The notes beneath the pieces were generated by a model. That model made no database searches, had not been told where the DNA came from, and worked only from the letters and a program-made list of their open reading frames with translations. Source: Bacteroidota bacterium (GTDB lineage Bacteria > Bacteroidota > Ignavibacteria > UBA10030 > UBA6906). From it: a DNA stretch of 5,563 nt. Below are positions 1 to 5,563 of the stretch, in pieces; the first letter of the stretch is position 1; every line of letters begins with the position of its first letter. The position numbers and the translations under genes are program-made. The DNA is taken from NCBI GenBank assembly GCA_003541875.1, contig DPLS01000318.1, positions 1-5,563 of the forward strand, read 5' to 3'.

Positions 1-36
1 GTCTCAGGCGAAGAGTTCTAATCCACCTATACACCA

Positions 37-2319
37 ATGTTCCCGCTCAGGTCACCAGGAATTGTCGCGGTTGCTTTGACGTACGCGGCAATCTCCCTCA
101 TCTCCACACAGGTTCCCCTTCTCAATTACCTTGGTTATGAACTCTCGGCAGTGATTGGTCTTGTGGGTGCAGTCGCCTCGGGATTACTCACGATTCACAT
201 TGTCAAGCCACAGTATTGCTCCGCTGGCGAGAAGGGCAAGACAACTACTTCTCATGTCCTCTCGTCGTTCAGGCGGGCGGTTGCGTTGAATATGACGCTG
301 CTCGCTATTCCACTCGTTGTCATGCTGGCGAACGCGCTATTCGTGAAGAACTGTTCTTTTGTTCTCGGGTTCGCATTCTTCTTACTCATTCCGGTAGTAA
401 GTGTCTGGTTTGGTTCGGCGCTTGGGTTCCTGTGTGCGGTACATTATCGCCTCTCAAAATTAGTGTTCATCTTCTACTGTCTAGCGTTCCTTATCTATAG
501 TGCTGCAATGGGGTACCTCACACCAGCGATCTTTTCGTACAATTTCTTGTATGGCTTCTTTCCCGGCCTAACGTATGACGAGGCTCTTGGTTTGTCGTGG
601 ACGCTGGTGATCTTTCGACTGGTGACAGTGTTTGTCGCGGCGATCTTGATTTGGCTGGCTACGGCCATCGTGAACCGCCACGCGCCCACGGATTCATTTT
701 GGACAAAAGGCATCTCACTTCTCAGGTTCCTTTCTGACAGGAAGCAGCGTTTCGGCTCGGCAGCAATTGGCTTTGTTCTGGCATCGGCGTGGTTCTTCAG
801 ATGTGAGTTGGGCTTTGAGTCGACCAGCAGGTTCATCCAATCAAAGCTCGGGTCAACGTTTTCAACAGAGCATTTCACCATCTACTACTCCGGCAACTCG
901 TATGACGAAAACGAGATCAAGTGGATCGCTGCTGAACACGAGTTTCGGCTGAAGCAGATTGGAGATGCCTTCTATGCTCCATTCCACGGCAAGATCGAGT
1001 CGTACATCTATCCGTCAAACGAGGTGAAGCAGAGATTCATCGGAACAGGCACGACAAACATAGCGAAGCCATGGAGCGGGCAAATTCACACAACAAGGCA
1101 GTCTCTAGACGGTACGCTGAAACATGAGCTTGTCCATATAGTTGCCGCACCATTTGGTCTGCCGGTGATACGGGCAAGCCTGAGTACGGGGCTCATCGAG
1201 GGACTTGCCATGGCAATTGAGTGGGAATGGGGGAACCGCACGCCGCACCAGTATGCCGCTGCTATGAGAAGGTTTGGCGTCATGCCGGAAATCGAACCCA
1301 TGATGCTACTCACCGGATTTGCGTCACAAGCAGCGTCCGTGAGCTATGTTGTATGTGGCTCGTTTTGCCGGTTCCTTATCGATCGGTATGGGATGCGCAA
1401 GATGATGCAGGTGTATCGAACTGGCGATTTTGATTTCACGTACGGTCGATCCCTGCGTCAACTGATAAATGAGTGGCACGGTTTTCTTGATCGGATTGAG
1501 GTGAGGGCTTGCGATCGGGATGCGGTTGATGTGTTGTTCCGACGGCCACCAATTTTCAGAAAGGTATGTGCTCGCGTTGTTGCTGAGCGCAACATCGAGG
1601 CAGGGAAGAAATACGGTCAGAGAGACTACAAGGCAGCTGAGCTACTCTTCGGCGAATCGTACACGGAAGGAAAGAGCTATGATGCATTGAGCGGCTATCT
1701 TTCCAGCGCATTGCGGTCTGGTAACGCCACTATGGTTTCGGCCCTCTATGATAGCATCACTGTGCGCGAATCTCGTCCGTCGCCATACTTACCACTGTTT
1801 CTCACTATTGGGGACGCGTTCTGGACTCTCGGCAGGTCAGAGAAAGCACAGGAATTGTATTCGTGTTTAAGGCAGGCGGACCTCTCGCGAACGCTCAACG
1901 AATTGGCAACCCTCCGGCTGCTGGCCGCACACAATCCATCGGACGGAAGGTCGATGCTGACATACATGATGTCAGATGCAAACGATAGCGTTCGTCTAGG
2001 AATGCTGGACACCGCACTGAAGGAACGGCCTGATTTCTGGATGCCGAAATATCTGAAGGGACGATACTTGCTGAGCAAGAAGAAGTTTGAGGAATCCTTT
2101 GGCATCCTCTCATCAATTGAGCTCAGTTCTGAGGATTCTTCAATTGAGGCGCATCGGTTGAGAATGCTCGGGTACGACCTGTTCCATCTCAAGAGATTCC
2201 AGGAAGCGAAGTCGGCGTTTTGGAATTCTTTGAACTACCTCTCCACCGAAGTTGCGGCGAACGAAGTGAATGACTGGCTGGAGCGGTGTGAGTGGATGGA
2301 GAAAAACAATCTGCGATGA
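37..2319 (+). CDS. Polytopic membrane protein with gluzincin-like metallopeptidase domain and TPR-like C-terminus
   Basis: Seen: 760 residues in three parts. Residues 1-255 hold about seven hydrophobic segments (roughly 7-24, 32-54, 84-103, 108-135, 141-163, 186-212, 240-254). The loops at 55-83, 136-140 and 213-239 are rich in Lys/Arg, which places them in the cytoplasm and everything after residue 255 outside. Residues about 275-490 resemble the Peptidase_MA-like family: H363-E-L-V-H367, then E388 in IEGLAMAIEW, giving HExxH plus a downstream Glu as zinc ligands with E364 as catalytic base. Residues about 515-755 form paired amphipathic helices like degenerate TPRs, clearest at 583-616 and 704-736. 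Inferred: a membrane-anchored zinc peptidase acting on the periplasmic side, with TPRs binding a partner or substrate; the substrate is unknown. Start: an in-frame TAA at 19-21 leaves ATG 37 as the first ATG, just before TM1, without a clear Shine-Dalgarno. The key residues are intact, but activity is unproven. Confidence 0.85.
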   Translation: MFPLRSPGIVAVALTYAAISLISTQVPLLNYLGYELSAVIGLVGAVASGLLTIHIVKPQYCSAGEKGKTTTSHVLSSFRRAVALNMTLLAIPLVVMLANALFVKNCSFVLGFAFFLLIPVVSVWFGSALGFLCAVHYRLSKLVFIFYCLAFLIYSAAMGYLTPAIFSYNFLYGFFPGLTYDEALGLSWTLVIFRLVTVFVAAILIWLATAIVNRHAPTDSFWTKGISLLRFLSDRKQRFGSAAIGFVLASAWFFRCELGFESTSRFIQSKLGSTFSTEHFTIYYSGNSYDENEIKWIAAEHEFRLKQIGDAFYAPFHGKIESYIYPSNEVKQRFIGTGTTNIAKPWSGQIHTTRQSLDGTLKHELVHIVAAPFGLPVIRASLSTGLIEGLAMAIEWEWGNRTPHQYAAAMRRFGVMPEIEPMMLLTGFASQAASVSYVVCGSFCRFLIDRYGMRKMMQVYRTGDFDFTYGRSLRQLINEWHGFLDRIEVRACDRDAVDVLFRRPPIFRKVCARVVAERNIEAGKKYGQRDYKAAELLFGESYTEGKSYDALSGYLSSALRSGNATMVSALYDSITVRESRPSPYLPLFLTIGDAFWTLGRSEKAQELYSCLRQADLSRTLNELATLRLLAAHNPSDGRSMLTYMMSDANDSVRLGMLDTALKERPDFWMPKYLKGRYLLSKKKFEESFGILSSIELSSEDSSIEAHRLRMLGYDLFHLKRFQEAKSAFWNSLNYLSTEVAANEVNDWLERCEWMEKNNLR

Positions 2320-2428
2320 TCGGCTCACGACCAACAGTCTCTCGAGGTGTCCTCACTCGCATGAAGCTGCTGGCAGGGAGAGAAGAGCGTGAAAGTCCGG
2401 CGAAGTCGTTGCAGACAGGAACAAGTAG

Positions 2429-3526
2429 CTAGAACGTATCGCCCTGCAGGCGCGTCCACCACTCACCCTCAAGTCGGGAGAGAAATGCGTCCCCCCTGAA
2501 TAGCGCGCTCATGATTTCAGGCTCTTGCGAGTAGGCGACGGTGTACATGTTGCGCAAGAAGAACATGCACTGGTTTTCTGAAAATTCTTTGACTGCACCG
2601 GTGTCGATCCCACCCATTACTGCCGCACACTGCTGAGCTTTTGCATGTCTGAACAAATGAGTGAGTACAACCCCTTGCATGTTCTTCCTTGCAGCGCACT
2701 GCAACACCTGGGCGACTTCTCCTGGGTTGGAGTAGTACATGTACCAGCCGACAATGATACCGGCGGGGTCCTTGACCACAACCTTGTGAAGAGCCCCGTA
2801 CTGTTCCTTTTTGGCAGCCATATCAAGAAGCCAGGCAAGCCCCCCCTCGGTGTAGTCGGGCATGAGAGCTTTCATGTCAACCACGTCAGGAAATGTTTGA
2901 AGCAATGTATGAACGTTCAAGTCGGTTTCATCGTACGCTTGATCCGGAGCGGGCAGCGACATGAAGAAATTGGATACTAGCGCATCGGCCGCGCGGCACA
3001 GTGGACGAAGAAGAGGCTTCAAGTGTGAAAATCTGTTTTCTTTCGGGATTGTCGAGAGGGCATATCTTGCAGGCTGCAGAATGCGGATCCACCGCATGCT
3101 CTGGAGTGTAAGCACATGAGCGCCAAGCTTGGTCCAAAGGGTCCGGGAAATTTCGTTCGCGGAATCGGAGATGGTAAGAGTTGTATTGGACGCCAGGAGC
3201 TTCCGCAGGAGCAACACACCCGCGAAGGGATCTTTCAGATCCGGGTCCACCATGTTGTTGCCCGCGACCGAAGCGATGAAGTTTCGCTTACCCATTGCCA
3301 TGGGGATGGGGATAGCCCCAACGAAACCCCTGACGCGCTTCTCGGCATCGCAATACACAAACGAAGGATGATCAGGACCCGCCCAGGGGTTATCAATGTA
3401 CAGTTCGATGAAGTGTGACTTGAGCGCCTCCGATGCGGGAGAAGCGTTCTTGCGGAACACCTTCATGAACAGATCGGCGACCGGCCGGACATCGTCCCTC
3501 GTGAACCGGCGGACTTCACCCGGCAT
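2429..3526 (-). CDS. GNAT-fold N-acyltransferase-like protein, probable tandem GNAT
   Basis: Seen: a 365-residue soluble protein without signal peptide or membrane helix. The N-terminal half (about 1-150) opens with a GNAT-like beta-alpha start (EVRRFTRDDVRPVADLFMKVF). It continues through a central strand (RVRGFVGAIPIPM, about 64-76) and a helix after VAGNNMVDP (about 87-95), then ISDSANEISRTLWTKLG (about 119-135). The second half (about 200-365) contains a strand-turn WYMYYSNPGEVAQVLQCAA (about 261-279) followed by a helix and VLTHLFRHAKAQQC (287-300). Known from memory: similar double-GNAT proteins occur in exopolysaccharide and surface-glycan loci and are loosely grouped with FemAB-like acyltransferases. 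Inferred: it transfers an acyl or aminoacyl group to a sugar or glycan precursor in the cytoplasm. It is convergent with the membrane peptidase gene and divergent from the glycosyltransferase. The start is the first ATG of the frame that gives a full GNAT beginning; no strong Shine-Dalgarno precedes it. The acceptor cannot be told. Confidence 0.75.
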   Translation of the reverse strand: MPGEVRRFTRDDVRPVADLFMKVFRKNASPASEALKSHFIELYIDNPWAGPDHPSFVYCDAEKRVRGFVGAIPIPMAMGKRNFIASVAGNNMVDPDLKDPFAGVLLLRKLLASNTTLTISDSANEISRTLWTKLGAHVLTLQSMRWIRILQPARYALSTIPKENRFSHLKPLLRPLCRAADALVSNFFMSLPAPDQAYDETDLNVHTLLQTFPDVVDMKALMPDYTEGGLAWLLDMAAKKEQYGALHKVVVKDPAGIIVGWYMYYSNPGEVAQVLQCAARKNMQGVVLTHLFRHAKAQQCAAVMGGIDTGAVKEFSENQCMFFLRNMYTVAYSQEPEIMSALFRGDAFLSRLEGEWWTRLQGDTF

Positions 3527-3905
3527 AGGTTTGTGGGTCGGTTGTGGGGTTCATAGTGGGACTAATATAAGGATTTGAGAACAGATATGACACGAATCTG
3601 TTTACCGGATGTGTATTGCCACACCACAGATTTTGATATCCTCTCGCAGCGCGTTGCCCGGTTTTGGGGATGCCCACAACACCAATGGACACGCGAGTGC
3701 ACAACCGTTAGGCACAGTTTGTTGAAACTAGCGAAACAATTCAGCATCTTGTGACTGCTGTTTCCACAACTCGCGTATCGCACATGAGACAACCATGAGA
3801 AGTGTACTTGAAGCAAGCATGTCGATTCGCTCCCCGAGAAGCACGCCTCTATGTCAGCGCGTTCGTGCGGGCTGCTCTGAGCCCCCCTCGATTCCCGTGA
3901 ACTGA
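3527..3905. other. Long divergent intergenic region with short repeats and no assigned gene
   Basis: This 379-base region separates the divergent GNAT-like and glycosyltransferase genes. It holds the candidate GNAT promoter near its left end; a tandem TTGTGGG pair spaced 11 bases (3531, 3542); CACAAC at 3675, 3700 and 3765, and its complement GTTGTG at 3541; an 8-base inverted repeat ACGCGAGT (3691-3698) / ACTCGCGT (3769-3776); a small hairpin AGTTT-GTTG-AAACT (3716-3729); a 9-base direct repeat CAGCGCGTT (3647, 3855); and a GC hairpin GGGCT-GCTCTG-AGCCC (3869-3884) just before the glycosyltransferase start. Two short plus-strand ORFs exist, 3587-3754 (55 codons) and 3795-3905 (36 codons); neither has a recognisable product. 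Minus-strand reading frames here are Cys/Ser/His-rich and do not look like protein. No convincing plus-strand promoter for the glycosyltransferase was found. Confidence 0.6.
3564..3593 (-). promoter_or_regulatory. Candidate promoter for the GNAT-like gene
   Basis: On the minus strand, GTGTCA (3593-3588, four of six matches to TTGACA) stands 18 bases before TATATT (3569-3564, five of six to TATAAT). A start point near 3557 would give a leader of about 30 bases before the ATG at 3526. The site sits in the only markedly AT-rich island of this region. A weaker plus-strand pairing, TTGTGG (3542-3547) with TATAAG (3566-3571), overlaps it. If the host has a Bacteroidota-type sigma factor this E. coli-style reading may not hold. 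Confidence 0.3.
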
Positions 3906-5006
3906 ATGAAGAAGTCAGTTTTCCAATGCAGCTTTGGAGATGGATATGCGGGCAGCGCGAGAATGGCATTGTATGGATGCACACAACTGGCAATGCGAGA
4001 TTATGATGTCGCGCTACTGGCATCGGTCGGCTCATTAACTGCCGAGCGTGCGCTGAAAGAAGGAATTACAACAACTACGATTGATACCACACGCCCCCTG
4101 AACGAGGTTATAGCGAGTGTGGGCGCTGCGTTTGAAAAGCACCGCCCGCGATTTTTCATTTCCTATCATTCCCTCGACCGCAAAGTAGGACGGGCGCTAC
4201 GCGGGCGCTATGGACGATCATTTTTCAATATTGCGGATCGGCAGAACCTCTCTCGCACCGTCCCCATAATCGGATCATTGCTCTACAACATCTATTTCGA
4301 TTATCTCATCGCGTGCAGCGACGGCGTTGCCCGCAGCCTGTATCGTTCGGGCATCCTGAAACGGAAGGTCCAAGTCATACGCAACGCCATAGCGATTCCG
4401 AACGATATCGAATCCATCAACGGAACAAACATTCGACGCAAGTTGGGTATTGATGCCAAGATCGTGTTGGGCTTATCTGCGTGGTTTCACAAGGAGCGCA
4501 AGGGATTTGACATTCTCTTTGAGGCGGTCAGCAAATTGGATGAGCGGTATATCTTGTTGATCATTGGTATTCCGGCCTCGGACCAACCAAAGGTTGTCGC
4601 GTATGCGGCTGAGTTCGGGTTACCTGCCACACGACTTGTCATGCCCGGTTTCCTTGAGAATGTGTGGGAGTTCTACAAAGCGATGGATATGTTTCTCCTT
4701 CCATCACGCTCCGAAGGTTTTTCGCTTGCCTTGTTAGAGGCCGCCGCTGCGCGAGTGCCGAGCATTGCGTCGGATATTCCAGGAACAAATGAGTTCATTC
4801 GACACAATCAAACCGGTCTTCTGTTCGATGTTAAGCAGCCACACCAACTTACGGAAGCAATCTTGAGGTTCTCTACAGACACTGCCCTTGCAAAGCGCTC
4901 TGCGGAGGCGGCGCACGACAGTGTTTTTGGGCAGTACACCGTTGACCGATACGGCGAAAAGCTTGCACACTTCCTTGATAGAATTTCTGACACCTCAAAG
5001 GAATAG
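3906..5006 (+). CDS. GT4-family (GT-B fold) glycosyltransferase
   Basis: Seen: 366 residues, the usual length for family GT4, cytosolic with no signal peptide. The N-terminal acceptor domain has a glycine-containing loop GDGYAGSARM (11-20) where GT4 enzymes usually carry GGxER-like residues. A linker strand reads KVQVIRNAIAIP (154-165), matching the common VIPNGID motif with Gly changed to Ala. The C-terminal nucleotide-sugar domain begins about 185 (IVLGLSAWFHKERKGFDIL, with K199-G200 at the usual KG position). It contains the EX7E motif E270-GFSLALL-E278 and the following GIP-like stretch VPSIASDIPGTNEF. Known: these residues bind the donor nucleotide sugar in retaining GT4 enzymes. Inferred: it adds one sugar to a surface glycan precursor; donor and acceptor cannot be assigned. 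ATG 3906 follows directly on a TGA that closes a 36-codon frame (TGAATG), and no Shine-Dalgarno is visible. The divergent acyltransferase gene may share its pathway. Confidence 0.9.
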   Translation: MKKSVFQCSFGDGYAGSARMALYGCTQLAMRDYDVALLASVGSLTAERALKEGITTTTIDTTRPLNEVIASVGAAFEKHRPRFFISYHSLDRKVGRALRGRYGRSFFNIADRQNLSRTVPIIGSLLYNIYFDYLIACSDGVARSLYRSGILKRKVQVIRNAIAIPNDIESINGTNIRRKLGIDAKIVLGLSAWFHKERKGFDILFEAVSKLDERYILLIIGIPASDQPKVVAYAAEFGLPATRLVMPGFLENVWEFYKAMDMFLLPSRSEGFSLALLEAAAARVPSIASDIPGTNEFIRHNQTGLLFDVKQPHQLTEAILRFSTDTALAKRSAEAAHDSVFGQYTVDRYGEKLAHFLDRISDTSKE

Positions 5007-5085
5007 ACCAAACCAAGCCGCTGCGATTCGACACCCGAGCTACGTATGGATATGTGGATTGATTCTTTTCTCCCTTTTGGCGTAC

Positions 5086-5117
5086 TTGACATACAATTTC
5101 TCACTACCAATTATAAC
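5086..5117 (+). promoter_or_regulatory. Candidate promoter for eno
   Basis: A perfect TTGACA (5086-5091) is followed by TATAAC (5112-5117, five of six matches to TATAAT) in the 141-base gap between the glycosyltransferase stop and the enolase start. The spacer is 20 bases, longer than the usual 16-18, so the pairing is uncertain; TTATAA one base earlier gives 19. Transcription would begin about 5124, leaving a leader of roughly 25 bases before ATG 5148. Independent transcription fits a housekeeping gene placed after an accessory one. No clear terminator hairpin lies between the glycosyltransferase stop and this site, so read-through is also possible. Confidence 0.35.
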
Positions 5118-5126
5118 CCACACTGA

Positions 5127-5563
<437 letters not shown>

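Noticed and set aside
1..21. Possible last codons of an upstream gene ending at TAA 19-21
   Set aside because: Only six codons are visible and the other two frames are also open, so no upstream gene can be supported; it merely limits the start of the membrane peptidase gene.
495..881. 128-codon minus-strand frame, and other out-of-frame ORFs inside 37-2319
   Set aside because: They lie within a gene with clear domain structure and show no protein-like features of their own.
2361..2428. RNase P RNA
   Set aside because: GAAAGTCCGG resembles one strand of the P4 helix, but the partner strand (CCGGCTT-like) is absent and the spacer is far too short for a normal RNase P RNA.
2645..2980. 111-codon plus-strand frame opposite the GNAT-like gene
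   Set aside because: A shadow of the well-supported minus-strand gene; no recognisable motif.
3707..3713. GTTAGGC as an integron attC core site
   Set aside because: No matching RYYYAAC partner at a suitable distance in either orientation and no folded attC stem; a 7-base match is expected by chance.
3869..3890. GC hairpin as a Rho-independent terminator
   Set aside because: The stem is only five pairs and is followed by a C run, not a T run; it also lies upstream of a gene, not after one.
3562..4035. 157-codon minus-strand reading frame across the divergent region
   Set aside because: It overlaps the 5' part of the well-supported glycosyltransferase gene and encodes a Cys/Ser/His-rich sequence without domain-like pattern.
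5052..5126. 24-codon ATG frame between the glycosyltransferase and eno
   Set aside because: Very short, no ribosome-binding site, overlaps the candidate eno promoter; no support beyond being open.

Overview
The window carries three complete protein genes and the 5' part of a fourth, on both strands. No rRNA, tRNA, insertion sequence, CRISPR array or phage gene is visible. G+C looks close to one half by eye. None of the four starts has a good Shine-Dalgarno sequence. The enolase fragment reads like those of the Bacteroidota/Chlorobiota (FCB) assemblage. I therefore favour a bacterium of that broad group, at low to moderate confidence; no gene here fixes the taxon.

Layout: (1) 37-2319 (+) encodes a 760-residue membrane protein with about seven N-terminal transmembrane helices, a gluzincin-type HExxH...E metallopeptidase domain and a C-terminal TPR-like helical region. 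By the positive-inside rule, the peptidase and TPR parts lie outside the cytoplasmic membrane. (2) 2320-2428 is a short spacer between convergent genes. (3) 2429-3526 (-) encodes a 365-residue protein that looks like a tandem GNAT-fold acyltransferase, of a type I associate with polysaccharide loci. (4) 3527-3905 is an unusually long divergent intergenic region with short repeats, an AT-rich promoter candidate and two short unassigned reading frames. (5) 3906-5006 (+) encodes a GT4-type (GT-B fold) glycosyltransferase. (6) 5148 to the window end (+) is the N-terminal 138 codons of enolase (eno), preceded by a perfect TTGACA box with an overlong spacer.

The GNAT and GT4 genes diverge from one intergenic region and may both act on a cell-surface glycan, one adding sugar and the other acyl or aminoacyl groups. 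This is inferred from family and position only. Enolase is glycolytic and probably has its own promoter. The membrane metallopeptidase has no obvious functional link to its neighbours. I see no clearly new multi-gene system. The points most worth a second look are the 7TM-peptidase-TPR fusion, the structured divergent region, and a hydrophobic out-of-frame reading frame that overlaps the eno start as ATGA.
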